Part shown: positions 37,453-47,794 of the stretch, piece after piece | Layout: the number at the start of each line of letters is the position of its first letter | Position numbering within the stretch: position 1 is the stretch's first letter | Origin: Herbaspirillum sp. YR522 | Lineage (GTDB): Bacteria; Pseudomonadota; Gammaproteobacteria; Burkholderiales; Burkholderiaceae_D | DNA: 64,000 bases | NCBI RefSeq assembly: GCF_000282575.1 | Contig: NZ_AKJA01000015.1 | Location: 97,319-161,318, forward strand | Direction: 5' to 3' | Position numbers and translations under genes: made by a program | The notes under the pieces: model-generated | Database searches by the model: none | Seen by the model: only the letters and a program-made list of their open reading frames with translations | What the model was told of the DNA's origin: nothing

Positions 37453-37584
37453 GGCAGCCGCACCCGGCCGTGCGACCGACCGGGCGCTTCGGATGGCCGC
37501 GCCTGGCGCAAACCATAAACAGGTTCTCAGGCAGTGCGGGACTGGTAAAATCCTGCTTTTCCCGTCTTACTGCGCGAATCCATC

Positions 37585-38673
37585 ATGTCCGGCAATACCC
37601 TAGGCACGCTCTTCACGGTTACCACTTTCGGCGAATCCCACGGTCCAGCCATCGGCTGCGTGGTCGACGGCTGTCCGCCGGGACTGGCGCTGTCGGTGGC
37701 CGACATCCAGCCCGAACTGGACCGCCGCCGGCCCGGTACCTCGCGCCACGTCACGCAGCGCCAGGAGCCGGACACGGTCGAGATCCTGTCGGGGCTCTAC
37801 GAGGGGCGCACCACCGGCACCCCGATCGCGCTGCTGATCCGCAACCAGGACCAGCGCAGCAAGGACTATGGCGACATCCTCGACACCTTTCGCCCGGGCC
37901 ACGCCGACTATACCTATTGGCAGAAGTACGGCATCCGCGACCCGCGCGGTGGCGGTCGCTCGTCGGCGCGCCTGACGGCGCCCCCGGTGGCGGCGGCGGC
38001 GATTGCCAAGAAATGGCTGTTCGAGCAATACGGCACCACCTTCGGCGGCTGCATGAGCCAGCTGGGTGAAATCGCGATTCCGTTCGAGTCGTGGGAGCAC
38101 GTGCCCACCAATCCTTTCTTTGCCGCCAACGCCAGCATCATCGGCCAGCTCGAGGATTACATGGACGCCCTGCGCCGCGAAGGCGATTCGTGCGGTGCCC
38201 GGATCGACGTGGTGGCGCGCAATGTGCCGGTCGGCCTCGGCGAGCCGCTGTTCGACAAGCTCGACGCCGACATCGCCTATGCGCTCATGGGCATCAACGC
38301 GGTCAAGGGCGTCGAGATCGGTGCCGGTTTCGCCTCGGTCGCGCAAAAGGGCTCCGAGCATGGCGACGCCCTGACCCCAGGCGGCTTCGCGGGCAACAAC
38401 GCCGGAGGCGTGCTGGGCGGCATCTCGACCGGCCAGGACATCACCGCCTCGATCGCCATCAAGCCGACCTCCAGCATCCGCAAGGCGCGCCCCTCGATCG
38501 ACAAGGCCGGGCAGGCCATCGAGGTCGAGACCCACGGCCGTCACGATCCGTGCGTCGGCATTCGCGCCACGCCCATCGCCGAAGCCATGCTGGCGTTGGT
38601 ATTGATGGATCACGCGTTGCGCCACCGGGCGCAGTGCGCCGACGTGCGGGTCGAGACGCCGCGCTTGCGCTGA
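37585..38673 (+). CDS. aroC: Chorismate synthase
   Basis: A 362-residue enzyme catalysing the last shikimate-pathway step, EPSP to chorismate, with reduced FMN. The signatures [18 protein letters not shown] (17-34), [11 protein letters not shown] with [14 protein letters not shown], and [13 protein letters not shown] plus [21 protein letters not shown] are all intact. It supplies chorismate for the tryptophan genes about 11 kb downstream, but is transcribed separately. Start ATG 37585. Confidence 0.96.
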   Translation: MSGNTLGTLFTVTTFGESHGPAIGCVVDGCPPGLALSVADIQPELDRRRPGTSRHVTQRQEPDTVEILSGLYEGRTTGTPIALLIRNQDQRSKDYGDILDTFRPGHADYTYWQKYGIRDPRGGGRSSARLTAPPVAAAAIAKKWLFEQYGTTFGGCMSQLGEIAIPFESWEHVPTNPFFAANASIIGQLEDYMDALRREGDSCGARIDVVARNVPVGLGEPLFDKLDADIAYALMGINAVKGVEIGAGFASVAQKGSEHGDALTPGGFAGNNAGGVLGGISTGQDITASIAIKPTSSIRKARPSIDKAGQAIEVETHGRHDPCVGIRATPIAEAMLALVLMDHALRHRAQCADVRVETPRLR

Positions 38674-38857
38674 ATGCGAACCCGCGCGTGACCACGGCAC
38701 CGCCTTGGTCGCCAAGTGCAGCCAGGCCGGCCATCGTCACGCGATCGCCGGCCTGATTTTTTGCGAACCATCCGACACGAGGGCTGGTCGAAAAACTCGC
38801 TCAGTGACGGATGAGGTGCCGTCACATCATTCGAAAACCAACGAGGAGGGTGGCGCA

Positions 38858-39682
38858 ATGCGCATCAAACCGATCATCAAGAACAGCATCCTGGCCGCCG
38901 CGCTGGTCGGGGTGGTGGCGTGCGAAAGCGTGCAGACCACGCAAGGCGGGGCAGTGGGCGTCGACCGGCGCCAGCAGATGCTGGTGTCGTCACAGGAAAT
39001 CGATGCCGCCGCCGCCAAGGAATATGCCCAGGTACTCGACGAGGCCAGGAAGAAGAACCTGCTCAATCGCAATGCGGCGCAGACCCAGCGGGTGCGCACC
39101 ATCGCCAATCGCCTCATCCCGCAGACCGGCGTATTCCGTCCGGATGCGCTCAAGTGGCAATGGGAAATCAACGTACTGAACTCCGACGAGCCCAATGCCT
39201 GGTGCATGCCGGGCGGCAAGATCGCGGTCTATACCGGCCTGATCGACAAGTTGTCCATCACCGACGATGAGCTGGCCGCTGTCATGGGGCACGAGATCGC
39301 CCACGCCCTGCGTGAGCACGCGCGTGAACGGGCGTCCCAGCAAGCCGTGGCCGGTTCGGCCATTTCGATCGGCGCGTCGCTGCTGGGTATCGGCGACCTG
39401 GGCCAGCAGAGCGCGCAGTATGCCTACATGGGCTTGCTGGGCCTGCCCAATTCGCGGGCCAACGAGACCGAGGCAGACCGTATCGGCGTGGAGCTGGCTG
39501 CGCGTGCCGGCTATAACCCGCAGGCGGCGGTGAGCCTGTGGCAGAAGATGGCCAAGCTCGGCGGCCAGGAGCCGATGAAGTTCATGTCGACCCATCCATC
39601 GAGCTCGGAGCGCATCGCCGACCTGACCGTCTACGCCCAGCGCGTCGACCCGCTGTACCAACAAACCCGCAAGACCCGTTGA
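38858..39682 (+). CDS. M48-family metalloprotease lipoprotein
   Basis: A 274-residue protein. The signal peptide ends in a lipobox (VVAC, Cys22), so it is lipid-anchored in the envelope. The zinc motif HEIAHALREH (145-154), the third ligand Glu in NETEADRIGVELAARAGY, and STHPSSSERI are the usual M48C features (LoiP/YggG and BepA relatives). Such proteases degrade or assist assembly of outer-membrane proteins. ATG 38858 follows GAGGAGG; an upstream in-frame extension is rejected. Monocistronic, followed by palindromic sequence. Confidence 0.92.
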   Translation: MRIKPIIKNSILAAALVGVVACESVQTTQGGAVGVDRRQQMLVSSQEIDAAAAKEYAQVLDEARKKNLLNRNAAQTQRVRTIANRLIPQTGVFRPDALKWQWEINVLNSDEPNAWCMPGGKIAVYTGLIDKLSITDDELAAVMGHEIAHALREHARERASQQAVAGSAISIGASLLGIGDLGQQSAQYAYMGLLGLPNSRANETEADRIGVELAARAGYNPQAAVSLWQKMAKLGGQEPMKFMSTHPSSSERIADLTVYAQRVDPLYQQTRKTR

Positions 39683-39686
39683 GCTG

Positions 39687-39785
39687 CATTTTCAAAATGT
39701 CGATTTTTCGGTGCTGGCAGATGGATGTGCGGTCTTGAGTGCAATTTGCAGCATTATTGACTGTTGTGACCGCACATCGAAAAAT
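39687..39785. repeat. Cluster of palindromes upstream of leuC
   Basis: CATTTT-C-AAAATG at 39687-39699; GATGTGCGGTC at 39724-39734 is perfectly complementary to GACCGCACATC at 39768-39778; the arms extend outward as ATTTTTCG (39703-39710) with CGAAAAAT (39778-39785) if a 13-base interruption on the left is looped out. The loop itself holds TGCAA-T-TTGCA. It could be a terminator of the M48 gene, an operator for leuC or a structured leader. Confidence 0.55.
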
Positions 39786-39873
39786 GTGTGAAGGAGGATG
39801 GGCCAGGGCGCTTTATGGCATAATCAAATGCTGTTTTCAACGATAAGTGCCCTTTTCCGCACGACATTGCATC

Positions 39874-41274
39874 ATGCTCAAGACGCTCTACGACAAACTC
39901 TGGGAGTCGCACGTCGTCCATACAGAAGATGACGGTACCGCCATCCTGTATATCGACCGCCACCTGCTCCACGAAGTGACCAGCCCGCAAGCCTTCGAAG
40001 GCCTCAAGCTAGCCGGACGTCAACCTTGGCGTAATTCGGCCAATCTTGTCGTGGCGGACCATAACGTACCCACCACCGATCGTGCCCAGGGCATCGTCGA
40101 CCCGGTCTCGCGGCTGCAGGTCGAGACGCTCGACGAAAACGCCAAGACCTACGGCCTGACCTATTTCGGCATGAACGACAAGCGCCAGGGCATCGTGCAT
40201 GTGATCGGCCCCGAGCAGGGCGCCACCCTGCCGGGCATGACGGTGGTCTGCGGTGACTCGCACACCTCGACCCACGGCGCCTTCGCGGCGCTGGCGCATG
40301 GCATCGGCACCTCCGAGGTGGAACACGTGCTGGCCACCCAGACCCTGCTGGCGCGCAAGTCCAAGTCGCTGCTGGTGCAGGTCGACGGTGCCTTGCCCGC
40401 TGGCGTCACCGCCAAGGATATCGTGCTGGCCATCATCGGCAAGATCGGCACCGCCGGTGGCACCGGCTATGCCATCGAATTCGCCGGCTCGACCATCCGT
40501 TCGCTGTCCATGGAAGGCCGCATGACGGTCTGCAACATGGCCATCGAGGCCGGCGCGCGCGCTGGCATGGTGGCCTTCGACGACGTCACCCTCAATTACC
40601 TCAAGGGTCGTCCGTATTCGCCGTCCGGCCCGCACTGGGAACGCGCGGTAAGCTACTGGCGCACGCTGCATTCCGATCCGGGCGCCAAGTTCGACCTGGT
40701 GGTCACGCTCAATGCGGCCGAGATCAAGCCGCAGGTGACCTGGGGCACCTCGCCCGAGATGGTGGTGTCGATCGACGCCCGGGTGCCGGACCCCGACAAG
40801 GAAAAAGACCCGACCAAGCGCGACGGCATGGAAAAGGCGCTGGCCTACATGGCCTTGAAGCCCAATACGCCGATGGAGGATATCCGCATCGACAAGGTGT
40901 TCATCGGGTCCTGCACCAATTCGCGTATCGAAGACCTGCGCGAAGCCGCCGCAGTGGTGCGCGGCCGGTTCCGTGCCTCCAACGTCAAGCTGGCCATGGT
41001 GGTGCCCGGTTCCGGGCTGGTCAAGGAACAAGCCGAGCGCGAAGGCCTGGACCGCATCTTCCGCGATGCCGGTTTCGAGTGGCGCGAGCCGGGTTGCTCG
41101 ATGTGCCTGGCCATGAATGCCGACCGGCTGGAGCCGGGCGAGCGCTGCGCCTCCACCTCCAACCGCAATTTCGAAGGCCGTCAGGGCGCCGGTGGCCGTA
41201 CCCACCTGGTCAGCCCGGCGATGGCTGCGGCAGCCGGTATTGCCGGCCATTTCGTCGATATCCGTTCCCTTTAA
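39874..41274 (+). CDS. leuC: 3-isopropylmalate dehydratase, large subunit
   Basis: A 466-residue [4Fe-4S] enzyme subunit of leucine biosynthesis, isomerising 2-isopropylmalate to 3-isopropylmalate with LeuD. Cluster cysteines appear in [14 protein letters not shown] and in [11 protein letters not shown], and the aconitase signature [29 protein letters not shown] is intact. The ATG at 39874 ([15 protein letters not shown]) matches the usual start; nine upstream codons in frame are probably untranslated. First gene of leuC-entericidin-leuD-leuB. CATAAT (39815-39820) could be its -10 box. Confidence 0.95.
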   Translation: MLKTLYDKLWESHVVHTEDDGTAILYIDRHLLHEVTSPQAFEGLKLAGRQPWRNSANLVVADHNVPTTDRAQGIVDPVSRLQVETLDENAKTYGLTYFGMNDKRQGIVHVIGPEQGATLPGMTVVCGDSHTSTHGAFAALAHGIGTSEVEHVLATQTLLARKSKSLLVQVDGALPAGVTAKDIVLAIIGKIGTAGGTGYAIEFAGSTIRSLSMEGRMTVCNMAIEAGARAGMVAFDDVTLNYLKGRPYSPSGPHWERAVSYWRTLHSDPGAKFDLVVTLNAAEIKPQVTWGTSPEMVVSIDARVPDPDKEKDPTKRDGMEKALAYMALKPNTPMEDIRIDKVFIGSCTNSRIEDLREAAAVVRGRFRASNVKLAMVVPGSGLVKEQAEREGLDRIFRDAGFEWREPGCSMCLAMNADRLEPGERCASTSNRNFEGRQGAGGRTHLVSPAMAAAAGIAGHFVDIRSL

Positions 41275-41295
41275 CTGTCAACTCGAGATCACATC

Positions 41296-41427
41296 ATGAA
41301 AAAAATCACCGCTCTGGTTCTGTTGGTGGCTGCGCTGGGTGCACTGGCCGGCTGCAATACGGTCGACGGCTTCGGCAAGGATGTGCAGCACGTCGGCGAA
41401 AAGATGCAGGATTCTTCCAAGAAGTAA
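41296..41427 (+). CDS. Entericidin A/B family lipoprotein
   Basis: A 43-residue lipoprotein: signal peptide [20 protein letters not shown] with lipobox LAGC (Cys20), then a short tail [20 protein letters not shown] with the family features. Entericidins are small membrane lipoproteins linked to stress-induced lysis in enterobacteria. Here it lies between leuC and leuD, 21 bases after leuC, an arrangement conserved in Burkholderiales. Too short for most gene finders but very typical. Confidence 0.9.
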   Translation: MKKITALVLLVAALGALAGCNTVDGFGKDVQHVGEKMQDSSKK

Positions 41428-41530
41428 GCTGGCCGCGGGCGGCCGGGTCGATGACCTTGCCGCCGGCGCCCGTCGATCCGTAAAAAGGAAAGGAGCGAGC
41501 GGCAGGAGCCGTTGGCACCGACTCAGCACC

Positions 41531-42178
41531 ATGAATAAATTCAATGTACACGAGGGTTTGGTCGCGCCGCTGGATCGCGCCAACGTCGATACCGACGCCA
41601 TCATTCCCAAGCAATTCCTCAAGTCGATCAAGCGCAGCGGCTTCGGCCCCAACCTGTTCGACGAATGGCGTTATCTCGATCACGGCGAGCCCGGCATGGA
41701 TAACTCCGTGCGTCCGCTGAACCCTGACTTCGTGCTCAACCAGGAGCGCTACCAGGGAGCGTCGATCCTGTTGGCGCGCAAGAACTTCGGTTGCGGCTCC
41801 TCGCGCGAGCACGCGCCATGGGCGCTGGACCAATATGGTTTCCGGGCGGTGATTGCGCCCAGCTTCGCCGACATCTTCTTCAACAACTGCTACAAGAACG
41901 GCCTGCTGCCGATCGTGTTGTCGGAGTCGCAGGTCGACCAGCTGTTCAACGAGGTCAAGGCGTTCCCCGGCTTTCGCCTGGTCGTCGACCTGGAAAAGCA
42001 GGTGGTGAGCACCACCAGCGGCAGCCAATCGTATCCTTTCGACATCAGCGAATTCCGCAAGTATTGCCTGTTGAATGGCTTCGACGACATCGGCCTGACG
42101 CTATTGCGCGCCGATACCATTCGCGCCTACGAAGAAAAACGGCTATATGAACAGCCCTGGTTGAGTAACACTATCTGA
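41531..42178 (+). CDS. leuD: 3-isopropylmalate dehydratase, small subunit
   Basis: A 215-residue partner of Leu[18 protein letters not shown] at the start and [15 protein letters not shown] (the substrate loop) are diagnostic. ATG 41531 was chosen because the protein then begins [18 protein letters not shown], as in other LeuD; an in-frame extension would run back into the entericidin gene. leuB follows after 76 bases that include a hairpin. Confidence 0.95.
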   Translation: MNKFNVHEGLVAPLDRANVDTDAIIPKQFLKSIKRSGFGPNLFDEWRYLDHGEPGMDNSVRPLNPDFVLNQERYQGASILLARKNFGCGSSREHAPWALDQYGFRAVIAPSFADIFFNNCYKNGLLPIVLSESQVDQLFNEVKAFPGFRLVVDLEKQVVSTTSGSQSYPFDISEFRKYCLLNGFDDIGLTLLRADTIRAYEEKRLYEQPWLSNTI

Positions 42179-42197
42179 CGATAGTCGATACACAGCA

Positions 42198-42228
42198 AAG
42201 GGCGGTCAGATGACCGCCCTTGTCTTTA
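42198..42228 (+). terminator. Hairpin between leuD and leuB
   Basis: AAGGGCGGTCA and TGACCGCCCTT pair around GA, followed by GTCTTTATA. It looks like a weak intrinsic terminator or an mRNA-processing/stability hairpin within the leu operon. Confidence 0.6.
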
Positions 42229-42254
42229 TACCCCCCTAGAAAAAAGAGAGTGCC

Positions 42255-43322
42255 ATGAAGATTGCAATTCTGCCGGGTGACGGCATCGGTCCGGAAATCG
42301 TCGATCAGGCGGTTCGCGTCCTCAATTCGCTGGGCGAACAGTTCGAAATGGAAACCGCCCCGGTCGGCGGCGCCGGCTACGAGGCCCATGGCCACCCACT
42401 GCCCGATGGCACCCTCGAGCTGGCCAAGCAAGCCGACGCGATCCTGTTCGGTGCGGTCGGCGACTGGAAATACGACAAGCTCGAACGCGCGCTGCGTCCC
42501 GAGCAGGCGATCCTGGGATTGCGCAAGCACCTGCAACTGTTTGCCAACTTCCGTCCCGCGATTTGCTACCCGGAACTGACCGGCGCCTCCTCGCTCAAGC
42601 CCGAGCTGGTGGCCAACCTGGACATCCTGATCGTGCGCGAGCTCAATGGCGACATCTACTTCGGCCAGCCGCGCGGCATGCGTGAAGCGCCGGACGGCCC
42701 CTTCAAGGGGGCCCGCGAAGGATTCGACACGATGCGCTACAGCGAACCGGAGATCCGGCGCATTGCGCACGTGGCGTTCCAGGCCGCGGCCAAGCGCGGC
42801 AAGCGCCTGTGCAGCGTGGACAAGGCCAACGTGCTGGAAACCTTCCAGTTCTGGAAGGATGTGGTCAGCGATGTGGCCAAGCAATACCCCGAGGTCGAGC
42901 TGTCGCACATGTACGTCGACAATGCCGCCATGCAACTGGTCAAGGCGCCCAAGAACTTCGACGTCATCGTCACCGGCAACATGTTCGGCGACATCCTCTC
43001 GGACGCGGCGGCCATGCTGACCGGCTCGATCGGCATGCTGCCCTCGGCCTCGCTGGACGCCAACAACAAGGGCCTGTACGAGCCGTCGCACGGTTCGGCG
43101 CCGGACATCGCCGGCAAGGGCATCGCCAATCCGCTGGCTACCATCCTGTCGGCGGCGATGATGTTGCGCTTCTCGCTCAATCGCGCCGAGCAGGCCGATC
43201 GCATCGAGAACGCGGTCAAGAAAGTGCTTGCGCAAGGCCTGCGCACCGCCGATATTTACGAAGCGGGCACCACCAAGGTCAATACCCAGCAGATGGGCGA
43301 TGCGGTGGTGAAGGCCCTCTGA
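42255..43322 (+). CDS. leuB: 3-isopropylmalate dehydrogenase
   Basis: A 355-residue NAD-dependent enzyme oxidising and decarboxylating 3-isopropylmalate in leucine synthesis. [18 protein letters not shown] at the start, [29 protein letters not shown] (catalytic Lys) and [26 protein letters not shown] (metal Asp residues), then [19 protein letters not shown], are all conserved. Start ATG 42255 after AAAAAAGAGAG. asd follows 58 bases later. Confidence 0.96.
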   Translation: MKIAILPGDGIGPEIVDQAVRVLNSLGEQFEMETAPVGGAGYEAHGHPLPDGTLELAKQADAILFGAVGDWKYDKLERALRPEQAILGLRKHLQLFANFRPAICYPELTGASSLKPELVANLDILIVRELNGDIYFGQPRGMREAPDGPFKGAREGFDTMRYSEPEIRRIAHVAFQAAAKRGKRLCSVDKANVLETFQFWKDVVSDVAKQYPEVELSHMYVDNAAMQLVKAPKNFDVIVTGNMFGDILSDAAAMLTGSIGMLPSASLDANNKGLYEPSHGSAPDIAGKGIANPLATILSAAMMLRFSLNRAEQADRIENAVKKVLAQGLRTADIYEAGTTKVNTQQMGDAVVKAL

Positions 43323-43380
43323 GGCATAATGTCAGGCTCGATTGACTGATAACGATGGAAGTTCTACACAGGGAAAGATG

Positions 43381-44493
43381 ATGAAACTGGTTGGTTTGGT
43401 AGGCTGGCGCGGTATGGTGGGTTCGGTCCTGATGCAACGCATGCAGGACGAGGGTGATTTCGATCACATCGAACCGGTATTTTTTTCGACCTCGAATGCA
43501 GGCGGCAAGGCGCCGTCGTTCGCCAAGACGGCAACGACGCTGAAAGATGCCAACAGCATTGAAGAGCTGAAAAAATGCGACATCATCATCACCGCGCAGG
43601 GCGGCGACTACACCAACGAGATCTTCCCCAAGCTGCGCGCGGCTGGCTGGGACGGCTACTGGATCGATGCGGCCTCGTCGCTGCGCATGAAGGACGATGC
43701 GGTCATCGTGCTGGACCCGGTCAACAACGACGTCATCAATGATGCGTTGGCGCGTGGCGTGAAGAACTACATCGGCGGCAACTGCACCAATTCGATCCTG
43801 CTCATGGGTGTGGGTGGCCTGTTCAAGCAAGGCCTGGTCGAGTGGGTCAGCTCGATGACCTACCAGGCCGCCTCCGGCGGCGGTGCCAACCACATGCGCG
43901 AGCTGTTGAAGGGCATGGGCGTGATCAACGCGGCCGTGGCCGATGAACTGGCCACGCCATCGTCGGCCATTCTCGACATCGATCGCAAGGTGGCCAGCAC
44001 CATCCGCGAAGAAGTGCCGACCGAATTCTTCGGCGCACCGCTGGCGGGCGGCCTGATCCCCTGGATCGATGCCCAGCTCGAGAACGGCCAGTCCAAGGAA
44101 GAGTGGAAGGGCCAGGCCGAAGTCAACAAGATCCTCGGCAACCAGCAGGTCATCCCGGTCGACGGCCTGTGCGTGCGCATCGGCGCCATGCGTTGCCACA
44201 GCCTGGCGCTGACCATCAAGCTCAAGCGCGACCTGCCGCTGGCCGAGATCGAGGCGATCATTCGCGGCGGCAACCAGTGGGTCAAGTGGGTGCCCAACGA
44301 GCGTGCGGTCACGGTCAGGGAGCTGACGCCGGCGGCCATCACCGGTGGCCTGGAAATCGGCGTGGGCCGGGTGCGCAAGCTCAATCAGGGGCCGGAATAC
44401 ATCTCGGCCTTCGTGATCGGCGACCAGCTGCTGTGGGGCGCGGCCGAACCGCTGCGCCGCATGCTGCGCATCATTCTCGGCAACCTGAAATAA
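43381..44493 (+). CDS. asd: Aspartate-semialdehyde dehydrogenase
   Basis: A 370-residue enzyme that reduces aspartyl phosphate to aspartate semialdehyde with NADPH, feeding lysine/diaminopimelate, threonine and methionine synthesis. [16 protein letters not shown] is the NADP loop; the active-site Cys135 lies in [26 protein letters not shown] has the catalytic His. Two adjacent ATG codons (43378, 43381); the second gives the usual [11 protein letters not shown] start with GGGAAAG upstream. The sequence is of the longer gamma/betaproteobacterial type. A strong terminator follows. Confidence 0.95.
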   Translation: MKLVGLVGWRGMVGSVLMQRMQDEGDFDHIEPVFFSTSNAGGKAPSFAKTATTLKDANSIEELKKCDIIITAQGGDYTNEIFPKLRAAGWDGYWIDAASSLRMKDDAVIVLDPVNNDVINDALARGVKNYIGGNCTNSILLMGVGGLFKQGLVEWVSSMTYQAASGGGANHMRELLKGMGVINAAVADELATPSSAILDIDRKVASTIREEVPTEFFGAPLAGGLIPWIDAQLENGQSKEEWKGQAEVNKILGNQQVIPVDGLCVRIGAMRCHSLALTIKLKRDLPLAEIEAIIRGGNQWVKWVPNERAVTVRELTPAAITGGLEIGVGRVRKLNQGPEYISAFVIGDQLLWGAAEPLRRMLRIILGNLK

Positions 44494-44558
44494 TGCCGGG
44501 ATTGCACGACCGTATGCGATAGGGGCTTGCCTTTGTCGTTGTCAGTCTGCAACAATAG

Positions 44559-44597
44559 CCCGCCCGTGACCATGCAGATGGTCGCGGGCGGGTTTTT
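44559..44597 (+). terminator. Intrinsic terminator after asd
   Basis: CCCGCCCG-TGACCAT and ATGGTCGCGGGCGGG form a long stem with one mismatch and a GCAG loop, followed by TTTTT. Confidence 0.9.
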
Positions 44598-44918
44598 ATC
44601 GTCTTGAGAACTTGGTTACACTTGCGAGCGTAAGTTCTTGATGATAAGTTGAAAATCTGGGATTCTTCGCATAAACAAGATGCGGAGGGTTTCAAATTCA
44701 TTTCATGAAAGCCAACATAATCGGGGCGCAACGGTGTCGCAGCGCCCCTGCATCGGTGTGCTGGCATTGATGAAATGGGTCTGTCGTGGGCTCTTCGCGC
44801 TTCGCGGGCGGATGTCCCGAAACTGCGGTTTCCGAGCAGCACATGCCCCAACACGGCTCACCACCCATAACGAGCGTGACGGGTTCTTTGCGGAACGTTT
44901 CATTACGCCATAAAAAAC
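44598..44918. other. Long 5' region of fimV
   Basis: No gene is visible in 321 bases. AGAACTT (44605-44611) and AAGTTCT (44630-44636) form a weak inverted repeat. The remaining sequence up to fimV is ordinary; I see no convincing promoter or RNA. Confidence 0.3.
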
Positions 44919-47690
44919 ATGCCTCTGAACACCAAGCTCCCTCCGTCCCACACCCAGCAGATCAAGCACCTCAAGAAGCTCAGTGCCGCCGTGGCGCTGG
45001 CATTGGCCTTTCCGCTGGCGGCCCAGTCCGCCGCCTTGGGCAAGCTGACGGTGCTGTCGTCGCTGGGGCAGCCATTGCGTGCCGAGATCGAGGTCACGGC
45101 GGTGAGCGCCCAGGAAGCCGGCAAGCTGGCCGTGAAATTGGCGCCGGCCGAGGCATTCGCGCGCGCCAACGTCGAGTTCAACCCGGTGCTGTCGTCGCTC
45201 AGTTTCGCGGTCGAACAGCGGGCAGGGCGTCACTTCGTGCGCATCAGCTCGGCGCAGCCGGTGAGCGACCCATTCGTCGACCTGCTGCTCGAATTGTCCG
45301 CCGGCAATGCCAAGGCCGTGCGCGAATACACCTTCCTGCTGGACCCCGCCGATAGCCGCACCCCGCGCAACGCGCAAGTGACCCCCCTGACGCCGTCCCG
45401 CAGTACGGCACCTGCTACCACCACACCGGCACCGTCGTCGGCACCTGCTGCTGCCGTGACCGCGCCGGCAGCACCTGTCGCCGCAGCGCCTGCCGCAGTG
45501 GCATCTGCTGCTGCGCCTGAAGCACCGGCAGCACCGGCAGCACTGGCCAAACCATCGGAAACCGCGTCCACCGCACCGGCCAATGCAGCGACTCCCGCAG
45601 CGACTCCCGCAGCAACGCCGGCCGCCGCAGCGCCGGCTGCCGCAGTCGCCCCGATCCCGGTCAGCGGCGAAGAGCCGGTGTCCACGATCGTCCAGCGCCC
45701 GGCGCCGTCGGCGCTGGCCGAAGAACTGATTCGTCGCCAGCAGGCGGCCCCGGCCGATACACCTGCCGCGGCCAGTCCTGCCGACATGCCGGCCACGCAG
45801 AGTGCCAGCGGCAGCGTGACCCGGCCGGCGCCGGCCACCGCCGACGCGTCCGCACCAGCGGCGGCGGCGGCTGGCGGCAAGAGTGGCGACTATCGTGTCA
45901 AGCAAGGCGATACGCTGGCCGGCATCGCCGCCCGCAACAAGCAGACCGATGTCTCGCTGGACCAGATGCTGGTAGCGCTGTACCGCGCCAACCCGGAAGC
46001 CTTCGATGGCAACAACATCAATCGCCTGCGCGCCGGGCGCGTGCTGGCCATCCCCGACCAGCCGGCGGCGGCAGCGGTCGACCAGGGCGAGGCACGCGGC
46101 ATCGTCGTGGCGCAGGCCCAGGATTTCAACGCCTACCGCAACAAGCTGGCCGCGCAGGTGGCCGATGGCCCCGCGCGCAGGCCTGGCGGCGCCAGCCAGA
46201 GCGGCGGCGGCAAGATTACCGCGCGGGTCGAAGAGCGCAACGCCAATGCCCAGGCGCGTGACCGGCTGGAGCTGTCGCGTGGCGGTCGCGCCAAGGGCGA
46301 GGCTGGCAATGCCGGTTCGGCCGAAGACCGCGCCGCTTCCGAACGTGCATTGGCCGAAGCCAATGATCGCGTCAAGGCGCTCGAAGAGAACGTCGGCAAC
46401 CTGCAGAAGCTGCTGGAACTGAAGAACAAGACCATCGCCGAACTCAGCGAGCAGAAGGCACCAGCCGCTGCGGCGGCAACGCCGGCCGCGGCGCCGGTCG
46501 AAGCGGCCAAGACCGACGTCGCACCAACGGCCGAGGTCAAGCCGCAAGAACCGGCCGCAACGCCGGCACCGGCCGCTCCTGAACCAGCGCCTGCGCCTGC
46601 AGCCGCGCCAGCACCGGTAGTGGTGGCACCGCCGGCGGCCCAGGCCACCGATGCGCCGGCCGCCAAGGGTGGCTTTTTCGAGTCCCTGCAGCACAGTCCT
46701 TATACCTGGCCGGTGATCGGCGGCTTACTGGCGCTGCTGGTGGTGGGGGCGGGCGCCGTGATTGCCACCCGTCGCCGCAAGAAGAAGGCCGAAGAGCCAG
46801 CCGCCGAAGCCGCCGCCGAGCCCGAGCCTGCGCCCGCGGCACAGGCCGCTGCCGTCGCCGCGGTGGCCGAGGCCGAGCAGGTGGTCGAGCCCGAGCCGGT
46901 CGTTGAGCCCGTCGTCGAGGCGCCCGTCGACGCCCTTGCCGAAGCCGACATGTACATTGCCTACGGTCGCGACGAACAGGCCGAAGACATCCTCAAGCTG
47001 GCGTTGCAGACCGATCCTGAACGTCAGGCCCTGCACGGCAAGCTGCTCGAGATCTATGCCAAGCGGCAGGACGTCGACAGCTTCAACCGCACCGCACTCG
47101 AACTGCACCGCATCGATGGCGGCGTGGGCGAAGAATGGCAAAAGGCGGCGGCACTGGGCCTGGCGCTCGACCCCACCAATGTGCTGTATGGCGGCGCGCC
47201 CGAAGCGCCGCTGGTACCTGAGCCGGAAGAGCAGGGCCTGGACTTCGATCTCGACGACTTCAAGAGCGCCGAGATCCAGCCGGCCGCCGCCGCGCCGACG
47301 GCCGCGGTCGATCTCGGCCGCGATATCGATTTCGACCTCGATCTCGACAACGGCAGCAAGCCGGATGACGACGAGCCTATCCTGCCGGCGTCGACCTCGG
47401 CGTCGATGCTGCTCGACGATGGCGATGACGGCAAGCCGCCGGTAAGCCTGGCCGATCTCGATCTCGACCTGGACGCTGCCGCGCCGGCCACGCCGTCGGC
47501 GGTCAACCTGCTCGACGAGGACGAAGAGTCGGCTTTCGAAGCCGAGATGACCACCAAGCTCGACCTGGCTGCCGCCTATCAGGAAATCGGCGACAAGGAA
47601 GGTGCGCGCGAATTGCTGGAGGAAGTCATGCGTGGCGGCAACGATGCCCAGATCGCGCGCGCCAACGACATGCTGGCCAAGCTGTCCTGA
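44919..47690 (+). CDS. fimV: FimV-like peptidoglycan-binding protein
   Basis: A 923-residue inner-membrane protein. Order: signal-like N-terminus; the FimV N-terminal domain (LGKLTVLSSLGQPLRAEIEV to EYTFLLDP, residues 38-145); a very Ala/Pro-rich linker; LysM (YRVKQGDTLAGIAARN, about 324-373); a coiled coil (about 470-510, with RVKALEENVGNLQKLLELK); a membrane helix (about 594-615, before RRRKKK); acidic cytoplasmic region with TPR-like repeats (YIAYGRDEQAEDILKLAL); and the FimV C-terminal domain (TKLDLAAAYQEIGDKEGARELLEEVM). FimV organises the cell pole, type IV pili and cAMP signalling in Pseudomonas. Position between asd and truA is conserved. Terminator follows. Confidence 0.93.
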   Translation: MPLNTKLPPSHTQQIKHLKKLSAAVALALAFPLAAQSAALGKLTVLSSLGQPLRAEIEVTAVSAQEAGKLAVKLAPAEAFARANVEFNPVLSSLSFAVEQRAGRHFVRISSAQPVSDPFVDLLLELSAGNAKAVREYTFLLDPADSRTPRNAQVTPLTPSRSTAPATTTPAPSSAPAAAVTAPAAPVAAAPAAVASAAAPEAPAAPAALAKPSETASTAPANAATPAATPAATPAAAAPAAAVAPIPVSGEEPVSTIVQRPAPSALAEELIRRQQAAPADTPAAASPADMPATQSASGSVTRPAPATADASAPAAAAAGGKSGDYRVKQGDTLAGIAARNKQTDVSLDQMLVALYRANPEAFDGNNINRLRAGRVLAIPDQPAAAAVDQGEARGIVVAQAQDFNAYRNKLAAQVADGPARRPGGASQSGGGKITARVEERNANAQARDRLELSRGGRAKGEAGNAGSAEDRAASERALAEANDRVKALEENVGNLQKLLELKNKTIAELSEQKAPAAAAATPAAAPVEAAKTDVAPTAEVKPQEPAATPAPAAPEPAPAPAAAPAPVVVAPPAAQATDAPAAKGGFFESLQHSPYTWPVIGGLLALLVVGAGAVIATRRRKKKAEEPAAEAAAEPEPAPAAQAAAVAAVAEAEQVVEPEPVVEPVVEAPVDALAEADMYIAYGRDEQAEDILKLALQTDPERQALHGKLLEIYAKRQDVDSFNRTALELHRIDGGVGEEWQKAAALGLALDPTNVLYGGAPEAPLVPEPEEQGLDFDLDDFKSAEIQPAAAAPTAAVDLGRDIDFDLDLDNGSKPDDDEPILPASTSASMLLDDGDDGKPPVSLADLDLDLDAAAPATPSAVNLLDEDEESAFEAEMTTKLDLAAAYQEIGDKEGARELLEEVMRGGNDAQIARANDMLAKLS

Positions 47691-47728
47691 CCAAATCACC
47701 GGCGGCGCATACAATAGTGTTTTCTCGC

Positions 47729-47762
47729 GGGCACCTCGCATGAGGTGCCCGTCTTGTTTTTT
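47729..47762 (+). terminator. Intrinsic terminator after fimV
   Basis: GGGCACCTC-GCAT-GAGGTGCCC, then GTCTTGTTTTTT. Confidence 0.9.
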
Positions 47763-47794
47763 GCCGCCCGCCGGCCCGTAACGCAGATATCGAC

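Noticed and set aside
39830..39873. Possible leader peptide for leucine attenuation starting MLFS
   Set aside because: No run of leucine codons, it overlaps leuC in another frame, and no terminator/antiterminator pair follows it.
44605..44636. Inverted repeat AGAACTT/AAGTTCT upstream of fimV
   Set aside because: Only seven base pairs around an 18-base loop; too weak to call an operator or RNA.
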